A stretch of DNA of 64,000 nucleotides, from assembly GCA_964606695.1 (NCBI GenBank), contig CAZSHG010000010.1, positions 41,061-105,060 of the forward strand. The letters run 5' to 3'. This DNA is from CAZSHG01 sp964606695 [NCBI: uncultured bacterium] (GTDB lineage Bacteria; UBP14; UBA6098). The notes under the pieces were generated by a model. The model worked only from the letters and a program-made list of their open reading frames with translations, was not told the DNA's origin and did not search any database. Positions 7,989-16,083 of the stretch are shown piece after piece. A program made the position numbers and the translations under genes. Position 1 is the stretch's first letter. Each line of letters opens with the position of its first letter.

Positions 7989-9683
7989 TTATAAAGACGC
8001 AATCGCCTCGATTACTTCCTGATGTAACTGCTTCTCCGTGAAATGCTTGGAACGAATCGCGCCGGAGGGACAGCTTCCCACGCAATTGCCGCATCCACGG
8101 CAGATAGCCTCGTTGACGTTGGATACACGCCTTCCGGGATCGTAGGTAACCGCGCCGTAAGAGCACACTGTAACGCAAGTCTGGCACCCCGTGCACAAAT
8201 CCTCGATTACTTCCGACGTCTTCACTTCGGGATGAAGCTTTTTCCCCGGAACGAGCCGAGCGAGTATATTGCCGCTCGCCGCAAGAGCCTGTCTGGACGA
8301 ATCCACGATGCTCTTCGGCCCGTTGGCCGAGCCAACCACGAAAACTCCCTCCACCGCCGTTTTAATCGATCCGATGATCGAGTGTTCTTCCTCGAAGAAA
8401 CCGAATTTATCCACCGGCAAATCTATCATCTCGGCGATTTTAGCCGTGTCAGGTCCGGGGATAATCGCGGAGGCGAGGATGACCATATCGACTTCGATTG
8501 TCTCCTCTTTCCCCGATTCAGATTTGAACGCTATCCCGACCTTGCCGGATTTGTCGGCGATTATTATATCATCCGCGAGGGAAAAAACGACGCCGTCGTC
8601 CTTCAATTGCTTTATATAAACCGATTCTGCAGGATTTGTTACCGATAAATTGCGATACAGGTCGTGAATTTTAATGTTGGGATATTTCTCTTTGAGCGTT
8701 CCGGCGATTTTCATCAAACCGTTGCAACAGACGCCGGAACAGTAACCGACCTTATCCCGACCCACGCAATGCACCAACGCTACCGACTTCGGATCCGAAC
8801 CGTCGCTAAGTTTTATCCCACCGGATTTGCATTTCTCTTCGATTTCGGAAACCGTGAATACGTTATCGACTTTGCCGTATCCCCATCTGTCGTCGTCCGA
8901 GGGATTATATTCTGAAAAACCGGTTGCAATAACCACCGAACCGACCTTGAGATCGGCCTTCTCGTCGCCAGGTTTATTCACGACGACCTCGAAATTCCCG
9001 AAGAAGCCAATTACGCTCTCGACCTCGCTCTCAAAGAGGATATCGATATTCTCGTTCTCCTCGACAGCCTTGATTTTATCAGCGATAGTATTGGGGGAAA
9101 GGTCGCCGTAGGGCAGGATGCATCCGAATTTCCCCGCGACGCCGCCCAATTCGCCGGTCTTCTCGACGAGATAGACCTTGCGTTGCACGGAAGCCATATT
9201 CAATGCCGACTGGATACCTGAGATTCCGCCGCCGATAACCAGGACGTCCGGAGTGCTCTCCAGCTCCTTCTGTTCGAGGGACGAATGATAGATAACTCGC
9301 TTCACGCCCGCGCGAACGTAAGAGATGACTTTATCCGTTGCCGCTGTCTTGTCTTTTATCATCCACGCACACTGCTCGCGGATGTTGATTATCTGATATA
9401 AATAGGGATTTAGCCCGGCTTCCTTGCAGACGTTCGCGAAGGTAGTCTCGTGGTCCTTGGGCGAACACGCCGCTACTACAACGTGCGTGAGCTCCTCGTC
9501 GATAATGTCCTGATGAAGGAATTCTTTGCCTGCGCCCGAACACATAAGTTTGTGCTTCTTCACAACCGACACGTCCGGGTAATCGGAAACCGTCGCCATC
9601 ACTCTATCGATATCGACCGCGTCGGCGATATTCGGGCCGCATTCGCAAATATAAACGCCTATTTTGTAATTACTCTCTGCCAT
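7989..9683 (-). CDS. HdrA/QmoB-like flavoprotein half (module 2, separate gene)
   Basis: About 564 aa. Two adjacent ATGs (9686, 9683) exist; the second has the better-spaced GGGAG site. The N-terminus is the HdrA form (GVYICECGPNIADAV, VVAACSPKDHETTF, INIREQCAWM), followed by an FAD motif IGGGISGIQ (about 150) and a Cys-containing VGYCSGVCCNG. The C-terminus carries ferredoxin motifs CTGCQTCVTVC and CRGCGNCVGSCPSGAI. It corresponds to the second half of the fused HdrA at 2154-5201, and to QmoB without the MvhD-like tail. In Qmo complexes QmoA and QmoB exchange electrons with the APS reductase module. Here no QmoC or membrane subunit is present, so a soluble assembly with MvhD and FrhB-like subunits is inferred. 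Confidence 0.85.
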   Translation of the reverse strand: MAESNYKIGVYICECGPNIADAVDIDRVMATVSDYPDVSVVKKHKLMCSGAGKEFLHQDIIDEELTHVVVAACSPKDHETTFANVCKEAGLNPYLYQIINIREQCAWMIKDKTAATDKVISYVRAGVKRVIYHSSLEQKELESTPDVLVIGGGISGIQSALNMASVQRKVYLVEKTGELGGVAGKFGCILPYGDLSPNTIADKIKAVEENENIDILFESEVESVIGFFGNFEVVVNKPGDEKADLKVGSVVIATGFSEYNPSDDDRWGYGKVDNVFTVSEIEEKCKSGGIKLSDGSDPKSVALVHCVGRDKVGYCSGVCCNGLMKIAGTLKEKYPNIKIHDLYRNLSVTNPAESVYIKQLKDDGVVFSLADDIIIADKSGKVGIAFKSESGKEETIEVDMVILASAIIPGPDTAKIAEMIDLPVDKFGFFEEEHSIIGSIKTAVEGVFVVGSANGPKSIVDSSRQALAASGNILARLVPGKKLHPEVKTSEVIEDLCTGCQTCVTVCSYGAVTYDPGRRVSNVNEAICRGCGNCVGSCPSGAIRSKHFTEKQLHQEVIEAIASL

Positions 9684-9708
9684 CATTCTCCCGCTGGATA
9701 AGGAGTGT

Positions 9709-10995
9709 TTATTCGGTTATTAAAATCGGTTCACCAACCTCTGATAATGCCTTGCCTACAGCTCCAGAAGCCTGCTCGATGCTGGCCGAAATATCCTTTG
9801 CGCCCTCGATACAGCCCGCGATATAGATTCCCTCTTTCGACGTGCTGACCGGGGTCAATTCCGATTTGTCAGATTTGATGAAACCCGTGTCCGCAATTTC
9901 GATTCCGAGCATTTCAGCCAGTTCCGCCGTGCCGTCACGCGGGACAAGCATGGACGCGAGGATTACCATATCAACCTTAACTTCCGCTTTATCGCCGTTG
10001 ACAGCGTATCTAACGACCGCGCCGTCACCGTCCGCCACTACTTCGATATCGTCGAATCTCTGAAAATGGACGTTCGGTTCGAGAACCTCGTCGTAGAAGG
10101 CCTGATAATTCTTCCCCGGAATGAAGAGATCGTTGTAGAGATTGTGAATCTCCGCTTCCTCGATCTTGTGTTTTATATAATGTATGAACTTGACCGGATA
10201 TAACGAACTCACGCCCGAACTATAGCCGTTAACCTCTTTACCGACATCGTGAATTACCGCGACGCTCTTCGGCGATTCGCCGTTGCGCAATGTCAATTCG
10301 CCCTGAGTGGGGCCGTTGGACGCGAAAAGCCGCTCGAATTCCATCGCGGAATAGACGCAATCGATTACACCGAGGCCATATTTAGCCTCGGTCGAGGCGT
10401 TGAACATCTGGAATCCGGTGCAGATGATAATTGCGCCGACCTCGATATCGACAGTCCTGTCTTCTTTATTATAATCGATCGCCTCGAACATGCAAGATTC
10501 CTGGCACAGCGTGCATTCCTCGCCCCTGGTGAACCTCAGGCAATTAGCCTTGTCGATTACAGGAACGTTTGGCAGTGCGCCCGGACACGGCACGAAAATC
10601 GCCTTCCTCTCTGAAAGGTTCTCCTCGAACGCGTTAGGGATGCTCACGGGGCACGGCTCGTAACACGCCCCGCATCCGATACAATCCACAGCGCTCACGT
10701 AATCCGCCTGCACGTTGATCTTCACGGAAAAATTCCCGATCTCGCCGGAAATCTTCGCAATCTCAGCCATCGTCAGCAGTTCGATATTCGGGTGCTGTAA
10801 CAGCTCCTGTTGTTTGGGCGCGAGCATACAGGTCGAACATTCCATATTCGGGAAAACCTCTTCGTATTTCACGAGATTCCCCCCGATCATCGAGGTCTTC
10901 TCGGCGATATAAACCTTCCTGCCCGAACCTGCCATTAGCAAAGCGGCTTCAATTCCGGTTATCCCGGCGCCGATAATTAATACGTCTTCTTTCAT
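9709..10995 (-). CDS. HdrA/QmoA-like flavoprotein half (module 1, separate gene)
   Basis: 428 aa, close to the usual QmoA length. It has an FAD motif GAGITGIEAAL near the N-terminus, MECSTCMLAPKQ (the HdrA cluster-binding segment), CIGCGACYEPCPVSIP, and CTLCQESCMFEAIDY. It matches the first ~430 residues of the fused HdrA in order and spacing. The downstream gene supplies the second half, so the pair is a two-polypeptide version of the fused protein encoded 4 kb away. It starts 31 bp after the first MvhD gene. QmoA and truncated HdrA cannot be separated on sequence reading alone. Confidence 0.85.
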   Translation of the reverse strand: MKEDVLIIGAGITGIEAALLMAGSGRKVYIAEKTSMIGGNLVKYEEVFPNMECSTCMLAPKQQELLQHPNIELLTMAEIAKISGEIGNFSVKINVQADYVSAVDCIGCGACYEPCPVSIPNAFEENLSERKAIFVPCPGALPNVPVIDKANCLRFTRGEECTLCQESCMFEAIDYNKEDRTVDIEVGAIIICTGFQMFNASTEAKYGLGVIDCVYSAMEFERLFASNGPTQGELTLRNGESPKSVAVIHDVGKEVNGYSSGVSSLYPVKFIHYIKHKIEEAEIHNLYNDLFIPGKNYQAFYDEVLEPNVHFQRFDDIEVVADGDGAVVRYAVNGDKAEVKVDMVILASMLVPRDGTAELAEMLGIEIADTGFIKSDKSELTPVSTSKEGIYIAGCIEGAKDISASIEQASGAVGKALSEVGEPILITE

Positions 10996-11026
10996 GATAA
11001 ACTTTCTGATGTTGTAGTTCTTACTA

Positions 11027-11449
11027 TCAATAGGGCGTTTGCTTGAGGGGATTCGGCCCCAGTTCTTTTATCTTCGACGTGAACTGATTAACCACGTCGG
11101 CATATCTGCGCCCCTCGGCGGCGGATACCCACGCCAGCTCTACCCGATCCGGATCGATGTTCAGGCTCTCGAGAACCTTCTTGAGCTGAGCGAACCTTCT
11201 TCGGGTAAAATAGTTTCCCTCTTTGTAATGACAATCCCCCGGATGGCATCCCGCGACCAGAACGCCGTCCGCGCCCCAGAGCAGGGCGTTGAGAACCATA
11301 CCCGGATCGACGCGGCTCGAACACATCACACGCGTTACCGAAATCGACGGCGACACATCGAATTTGTTCGACCCGGCCAAATCCGCGCCAGTATAAGAAC
11401 ACCAGTTGCAAAGGAAGCCGACTATATTCGGCATGAATTCGTCAGACAC
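11027..11449 (-). CDS. mvhD: MvhD-like hydrogenase/Hdr iron-sulfur delta subunit (copy 1)
   Basis: 140 aa starting at a GTG (11449) with an AAAGGTG ribosome site five bases upstream. Signature segments are FLCNWCSYTGADLAG, CSSRVDPG, and AGCHPGDCHY. It is the first gene after the palindromic terminator that follows tusA, and it leads the QmoA-like gene by 31 bp. In QmoB an MvhD-like domain is fused at the C-terminus; here that function would be supplied as a separate subunit. Confidence 0.9.
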   Translation of the reverse strand: MSDEFMPNIVGFLCNWCSYTGADLAGSNKFDVSPSISVTRVMCSSRVDPGMVLNALLWGADGVLVAGCHPGDCHYKEGNYFTRRRFAQLKKVLESLNIDPDRVELAWVSAAEGRRYADVVNQFTSKIKELGPNPLKQTPY

Positions 11450-11485
11450 GTTTCACCTTTTTCCTGAAACAGTGTTAAATCAAAC

Positions 11486-11512
11486 AAAAAGAGGATACGA
11501 CGTCGTATCCTC
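11486..11512 (-). terminator. Palindromic intrinsic terminator between tusA and the Hdr/MvhD cluster
   Basis: Bases 11491-11512 form a perfect 22-bp palindrome (half-site GAGGATACGAC), directly followed on the minus strand by five T residues (11486-11490) and then GTTTG. It lies 11 bp downstream of the tusA stop and about 37 bp before the next start. The form is that of a rho-independent terminator, so cluster genes are expressed either by readthrough or from a promoter inside this gap; none is obvious there. Confidence 0.8.
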
Positions 11513-11523
11513 TCGAGTGCAAA

Positions 11524-11748
11524 TTAAAACTGAATTTGCGCAGTGAATTTACCCGTTCCGTCGTCGTTACAGAACAGAAGGGTCTTGCCGGTCTTGCTTG
11601 CCCACGCCTTGACATCGTCGGGGAAAGAGTGACAGTCCGCGAGAACTTCCAGAACGTCGCCTGGTTGAAGATCCCGCGCCTCCGCGGCGACCTTCAATAT
11701 AGGCTGGGGGCATTTTAGGCCGAGCGTGTCCAGTGTTTTCGTTGCCAT
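11524..11748 (-). CDS. tusA: TusA/SirA-family sulfur-carrier protein
   Basis: 74 aa, full length for the family. The hallmark C-P-x-P motif is present as LKCPQP with the persulfide-carrying Cys at residue 13. The middle segment GDVLEVLADCHSFPDDVKAW matches the TusA fold, with an Asp-Cys-His variant at the usual acidic site. TusA proteins bind sulfane sulfur as a Cys persulfide and deliver it to tRNA thiolation, molybdenum cofactor synthesis or dissimilatory sulfur pathways. Its position just ahead of HdrA/MvhD genes resembles the tusA-hdr association of sulfur-oxidising and sulfur-reducing organisms and suggests a sulfur-metabolic role here. The start is fixed by an AGGAGG site seven bases upstream. 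Confidence 0.92.
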   Translation of the reverse strand: MATKTLDTLGLKCPQPILKVAAEARDLQPGDVLEVLADCHSFPDDVKAWASKTGKTLLFCNDDGTGKFTAQIQF

Positions 11749-12171
11749 GTTGTTCCTCCTGGGTTATAGCGGAGCGTAGCGCTCCATTAATATATGCACT
11801 TATTACGATATTCGGTTATGGTCATAGCTCGATAATACAATTAGTCTGTCTAAAGAAGTTTTGAATAGCTGAACTACGCGACTTTCAAAAAAGGACGATG
11901 AATAAAATTGGTCGGCGAAATACGAGGCCCTTCGGTTGCTTTTGGAGACCCACAAAAATTTCCAAAGACCCAAAGAAACTCCAATATATGAACGAGATAA
12001 AATAACGCAAGAAAAAAACGCAAACTTTGTGAATTTTTTCGCGTTATTTCTGCAGGACATTGATATAACGACATCCGGAAGAGAAAAAAAACAGTTCCGT
12101 CCGCGAAATCGGCACCTTGGGGGCGTGGCCCCAGACGCGCCCTTTTGTGTCACGGGCAACGTAGGGTAAGG
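11749..12171. other. Intergenic region upstream of tusA, no supported gene
   Basis: About 420 bp without a convincing gene; short frames here have Ser/Phe-rich translations with no family resemblance. A perfect hairpin GGAGCG-TAG-CGCTCC (11771-11785) lies in the tusA leader about 22 bases ahead of its start and might affect translation. The stretch 12000-12150 is AT-rich, then G/C-rich with small inverted repeats around 12117-12160. The promoter for tusA should lie here, but no strong -35/-10 pair could be fixed. Confidence 0.5.
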
Positions 12172-12351
12172 TTAGAAATCCTGGCCTAAGGAAATAGCAT
12201 CGACGATTCGTCCGTTCACATCGAACACCTTTATTTGTATTTGTATGCCGGACATTCCTGTCTGGCCGGTGGCGTCTTGAACCTACAGGAATGTCTGTTC
12301 TATCGAGATTTTGGCCGCGGAATTGAAGGGATTCGAGTAAACGGAAATTGC
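12172..12351 (-). pseudogene. Remnant of an FCB/type IX-style C-terminal sorting tail
   Basis: Minus-strand reading gives ...VYSNPFNSAAKISIE, then an in-frame TAG, then IQIQIKVFDVNGRIVDAI and a TAA at 12172-12174. This is the pattern of the sorting tails in intact proteins of this window (YPNPFNS ... IEIYDI.G), so it is the decayed end of a secreted protein gene. No start or body of the protein is found upstream. The stop falls inside an inverted repeat (12251-12295) that separates the two recognisable strands of the tail. Confidence 0.7.
12251..12295. repeat. Palindromic repeat inserted in the sorting-tail remnant
   Basis: GACATTCCTGT (12251-12261) and ACAGGAATGTC (12285-12295) are perfect 11-bp inverted arms around a 23-base GC-rich loop. 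The element sits between the NPFNS segment and the next beta strand of the pseudogene tail and introduces an in-frame stop. A hairpin of this kind is consistent with a short interspersed palindromic element. Confidence 0.6.
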
Positions 12352-12437
12352 GAAGAGCAGAAGGAGGAGCAGAATAATTGCGGATTAATTGGGGTTTTGT
12401 TTCCCATTAGCCTACTAACATAAAAGGCGAATATCGC

Positions 12438-12471
12438 AAAAAAATGCCCTCCATGGGGCGGGAGGGCATTT
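12438..12471 (-). terminator. Intrinsic terminator of the OmpA-family gene
   Basis: An 11-bp perfect stem AAATGCCCTCC (12442-12452) / GGAGGGCATTT (12461-12471) with an 8-base loop, followed on the minus strand by a run of T. It lies 23 bp after the stop of the OmpA gene. Confidence 0.9.
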
Positions 12472-12493
12472 GCGAAGGGAGAGGGGATTATTT

Positions 12494-13837
12494 TCAGTTG
12501 ATCTTCTTGAATTCGACGCGCCGGTTTTTGGCTCTGCCTTCCTCGGTAGCGTTGTCGGCTATGGGCATGGATTCGCCGTAGCCCTGCGCTGTCAGGTTGG
12601 CGGGAATCACGTTGAAATTCCCGGCGATGTAGTTCTTGACCGCTTTCGCTCTGCGTTCGGAGAGCTTTTCGTTGTAGGATTCGGTTCCGATGGAGTCGGT
12701 GTGTCCGGCGATTTCGATTACCCATCCGGGGTGTTTTTCGAGCACGCCGCCGATTTTGTCGAGCAGGCCGTAGGAATCTGGCGTGATCTCGTCGGAGTTG
12801 AACTCGAAGAGGATGTCGTTAGTTATGAATACGCCTCTATCGACGAAATCCTTCTCGACGTTAATTTCCTGCACCGGCCTGCGTTCGCGGCGCGGGCAAC
12901 CTCTCTCGTTGACGATTGTTCCGATCGGGGTTCCGGGGCACATATCCCATGGATCCCAGACGCCGTCGCCGTCGGTGTCCTCGTATTTGACCGGTTTCGG
13001 GCTGAACCCTATTGCGAGCTGGATGCCGACGTTTCGGATGAAGCTGGATTTATCCTCGATTTCGAGTATGGGGACTTCTGCGAAGCCATAATTCTCGATT
13101 TCATTATAAACCGGGGATGAGCCGAGGTCGAGCGTGATGTCGCCCTCTATGAAGACTGAGGGGGATAGTGGGTATCGCGCGGTCAGGCCGGTGGAGATTC
13201 CGAATGCGGTCGCGCTTTCGTTGTAAACGTAGATCAAACCGCCGGCTTCGGCGAACCAGGTATCGACGCCGTTGTCGTAGGTTTCGACTGTCGGCACGAC
13301 ATAGAAGACCTCGTAATTATCCATGTAGATCGCCGGGCCGATGAGGAAGCCAAGGCCGGACTGGAGATTGTCGCCGAAGGAAAACTGTAGCGACGGGGCG
13401 ATTTTGAAGGTCGAGTAACCGCCGTCGTCGTTGGGCGGTTCGAATTCGACGCTGATGTCGCGATGTTCATCCGAGTAGGAATCGTAGAGGTGGTAGTCGA
13501 GAAAAGCTTTTGTCTTGATCGATCCGGCGAAGTAGTCCAGGTCAAGTCGGGTTCCCAACGAATTGCTGAACCAGTATCCGATGAAACCTCCGCCGCCGAT
13601 ACGCATGCCGGGCGTGACGTCCCAATGTGTGGTCATCGTCCTCACCTCGAAAAAAGGCAGTGCGCCAGCATTGTCGAACCATCCGCCGTTGAAGCCGTTG
13701 CCTGAGTATTCGTTGGATTCCCAATCTCCAGCGATAGGCATGTCGAAATTGAGCTTAAGGCCGAAATCGACCGTTCCCTGCGCGAGCAATATCGCTGAGA
13801 ATAGGCAAATCGTCAGGATTAATAAGGACACTCTCAT
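12494..13837 (-). CDS. OmpA-family outer-membrane protein with thrombospondin type 3 calcium-binding linker
   Basis: 447 aa from the ATG at 13837, which has an AGGGGA ribosome site; an ATG 15 bases upstream is in frame but less well placed. The signal peptide is RVSLLILTICLFSAILLAQG. Residues about 25-290 are beta-strand-rich with alternating aromatic residues, a probable barrel. A linker DTDGDGVWDPWDMCPGTP resembles thrombospondin type 3 repeats. The C-terminal ~110 residues are an OmpA peptidoglycan-binding domain (FEFNSDEITPDS, GHTDSIG, NEKLSERRAKAV, NRRVEF). It would anchor the outer membrane to the wall. It is monocistronic, between its own promoter and a strong terminator. Confidence 0.9.
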   Translation of the reverse strand: MRVSLLILTICLFSAILLAQGTVDFGLKLNFDMPIAGDWESNEYSGNGFNGGWFDNAGALPFFEVRTMTTHWDVTPGMRIGGGGFIGYWFSNSLGTRLDLDYFAGSIKTKAFLDYHLYDSYSDEHRDISVEFEPPNDDGGYSTFKIAPSLQFSFGDNLQSGLGFLIGPAIYMDNYEVFYVVPTVETYDNGVDTWFAEAGGLIYVYNESATAFGISTGLTARYPLSPSVFIEGDITLDLGSSPVYNEIENYGFAEVPILEIEDKSSFIRNVGIQLAIGFSPKPVKYEDTDGDGVWDPWDMCPGTPIGTIVNERGCPRRERRPVQEINVEKDFVDRGVFITNDILFEFNSDEITPDSYGLLDKIGGVLEKHPGWVIEIAGHTDSIGTESYNEKLSERRAKAVKNYIAGNFNVIPANLTAQGYGESMPIADNATEEGRAKNRRVEFKKIN

Positions 13838-13875
13838 AGTTCCCCTTTGCATTAGGTTATCATGTAACTATGCGC

Positions 13876-13904
13876 AAGATAATTTGCGCTATAGGGGCTG
13901 TCAA
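13876..13904 (-). promoter_or_regulatory. Sigma70-type promoter of the OmpA gene with palindrome at the -10
   Basis: Minus strand: -35 TTGACA (13899-13904), 17-bp spacer, -10 TATCTT (13876-13881). The -10 is embedded in an inverted repeat GCGCAA-N6-TTGCGC (13872-13889), a possible operator. Transcription would start about 30 bp ahead of the start codon. Confidence 0.65.
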
Positions 13905-13984
13905 GAGATAATAGATGTTCGGCTTGACCGACGCGTTTCTTTTCCATATAATAGGGCTTGATTTGAGTTGAAACGAGATTTTAT

Positions 13985-16072
13985 ATGCTGACTTTTCTTA
14001 ACAATATATTTCTCCCGGCGCTTACCGCAGTGGTTCTGCCGATATTGATTCACCTTTTCACGCGCAGGCGTTTGAAAAGGCAGAAATGGCCTTCTCTGCG
14101 ATTCCTGCTCGAGATCCAGAAAAAGCAGATGAAGCGGATGAAGCTCAAACAGATACTCCTTCTGATTTTGCGAACGCTGATACTGCTACTGGTGATAGGC
14201 GCGTTTGCGAGACCTGCGATACGCGGCGTTTTCAGCGGGGGAGTCGGGGCACACGAGAATACTGCGGTTGCACTGTTAATCGATCGGTCTTATTCGATGG
14301 GGCAGGAGGCCGCGGGAGTAGACCTCTTCGTTCGTGCGAAACATCTTGCGGGGGATATTTTGATGTTGTTGAAGGAGGGGGACGAGCTTTTGGTAATTCC
14401 CTTCGACGAGAAAGCGGCGCCGGTTACGGCACAGCCGACTCGGTTTATTTCCGGGGCGCAGGAGGTGGTGGACAGTCTGGAGATTTCCGACGCCGGAACG
14501 GACGTTTGGATAGCGATTGCCACAGCTGTCGAGAGATTGGATGAGAGCCGGTTATTGCATAAGGAGATTTATGTTTTGACAGACTACCGCGCCGAGGGCT
14601 GGCGAAGATCCGGTCGGCTTGAAATCCCGGACAGGACGAGATTATACGCGATTACTATCGAACCTGACGACGAACGTAATCTGGGATGTTCCGGCCTCGA
14701 GTTCCCCCGGGCACTTTTACAAAAGAAAGTTCCATTCGATATAACGGCTACGGTCAGGAGTTTCGCGCCTAATCCGGTTTCCAACCACGTAGTGGATTTG
14801 TATATCGACGATCAGAGGATCGCTCAGGGCTCGGTGGATTTACTCCCCGGAGGCGCGGTTCAGGTAATACTGAGAGGGCGAGTGGAAAGCGGCGGCTACC
14901 ATTACGGCATAGTCGAACTGGAGGGCGACGCGCTCCCGGCGGATAATAATCGATATTTTTCGATACGAATCCCGAAAACGCTGGACGTTCTCGTGGTTGG
15001 CGGGGCGGAAGCGGGATTTATTCAAAAGGCTCTATCGCCTATGGAGGACGATTTCTTCGATGTTAAGCGCATCGATTATTCGCGTCTTGGCGGCGAACAG
15101 CTTTCGCAATACGACGTTTTGATTCTATCCGATCCGCCCGTGTTGACATCGGCTATGGGGAATACTATTCAGGGATTTGCGGAACGCGGGGGAGGACTGA
15201 TAGTTTTACTGGGAGGTTCCGATGACCCGGAAAAGGCCTTCAGCTCGATTTTCGAGGAAGAAACCGAATTTGATATAATGTCGGCCATCGGCGAGGAGGG
15301 TGGCGCGGGAAGATTCGAGCTCGCCACCGCCGATTTCGATCATCCCGTTTTCATGCCTTATAAAGACGAGGGATTGCCGGATGTAAATTTCCGCAGGATA
15401 GCCGCTATAGAGAAAGCGCCGTTGTCGTTACTAACTCTTTCCAATGGCTTACCCGCTGTTTCCGAGGGGGAAATGGGAGATGGAAAAGCGGCTATTTGTG
15501 CTTTCTCGGCGAATTTAAAATATGGAAATATCGCCACGACGGGTTTCTTTGTTCCGCTGGTTCACAGGCTGACACAGTATGTTGCCAGAGACATCGCGGC
15601 TTTCGATCCGGGGTATATTGTAGGCGATATGGCGGTGCGAAATCTCGACGATTACCCTGTAGGATCGGGTGCCGCAAAGGTCGTTTTCCCCGACGGTTCG
15701 GCGAATTATGTTACGCCGAGGTTCGGAGCCGGAAAGGCGGTTTTAACCACGCAAGAACTCGATCAGGCCGGGATTTACAGGATTTACGCCGATACGACTC
15801 TCGTAGATTTATTCGCTGTTAATTCCGATATTTCAGAAAGCGAACCTGAGTCATTGGAAAAGGACGTAATCGAAGATGCGGTCCCCATTGTCTGGTTGGA
15901 TAACGAGGGCAAAATCGAGGAGGACATATTGGCCGCCAGATACGGCAAGGAACTACATCATGGGATGCTCGTTCTCGCTTTTTTATTGATGTTCGCCGAA
16001 CTTGCGTTGGGTAGCAGTTGGCGGCGACAGAGGGATTTATCGGGTTCCATCGAAAAACACGGGGCTCTTTAG
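13985..16072 (+). CDS. BatA-type membrane protein with VWA and glutamine-amidotransferase-like domains
   Basis: 695 aa. The N-terminus is the aerotolerance-regulator (BatA) module: a membrane helix (about 8-26), the HLFTRRRLKRQKWPSLRFL signature and a second helix (about 57-78). A von Willebrand A domain follows, with a MIDAS-like LLIDRSYSMG near residue 100. Residues about 200-330 look like an Ig-like or CARDB-like domain. A segment VLILSDPPVL...RGGGLIVLLGG (about 375-405) resembles the class I glutamine-amidotransferase-like fold. A C-terminal helix (about 660-680) ends the protein. Such proteins are typical of FCB genomes and face the periplasm. It is transcribed divergently from the OmpA gene and is not in an obvious MoxR/Bat operon. 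Confidence 0.82.
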   Translation: MLTFLNNIFLPALTAVVLPILIHLFTRRRLKRQKWPSLRFLLEIQKKQMKRMKLKQILLLILRTLILLLVIGAFARPAIRGVFSGGVGAHENTAVALLIDRSYSMGQEAAGVDLFVRAKHLAGDILMLLKEGDELLVIPFDEKAAPVTAQPTRFISGAQEVVDSLEISDAGTDVWIAIATAVERLDESRLLHKEIYVLTDYRAEGWRRSGRLEIPDRTRLYAITIEPDDERNLGCSGLEFPRALLQKKVPFDITATVRSFAPNPVSNHVVDLYIDDQRIAQGSVDLLPGGAVQVILRGRVESGGYHYGIVELEGDALPADNNRYFSIRIPKTLDVLVVGGAEAGFIQKALSPMEDDFFDVKRIDYSRLGGEQLSQYDVLILSDPPVLTSAMGNTIQGFAERGGGLIVLLGGSDDPEKAFSSIFEEETEFDIMSAIGEEGGAGRFELATADFDHPVFMPYKDEGLPDVNFRRIAAIEKAPLSLLTLSNGLPAVSEGEMGDGKAAICAFSANLKYGNIATTGFFVPLVHRLTQYVARDIAAFDPGYIVGDMAVRNLDDYPVGSGAAKVVFPDGSANYVTPRFGAGKAVLTTQELDQAGIYRIYADTTLVDLFAVNSDISESEPESLEKDVIEDAVPIVWLDNEGKIEEDILAARYGKELHHGMLVLAFLLMFAELALGSSWRRQRDLSGSIEKHGAL

Positions 16073-16083
16073 TTACGCCGAAA

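Noticed and set aside
11803-12159. 118-codon minus-strand frame upstream of tusA
   Set aside because: No family resemblance, Ser/Phe-rich, poor start context, and composed partly of small inverted repeats; not credible as a gene.
12235-12423. Possible small plus-strand gene of 62 codons
   Set aside because: The minus strand of this stretch reads as a sorting-tail remnant with a palindrome, which explains the sequence better.
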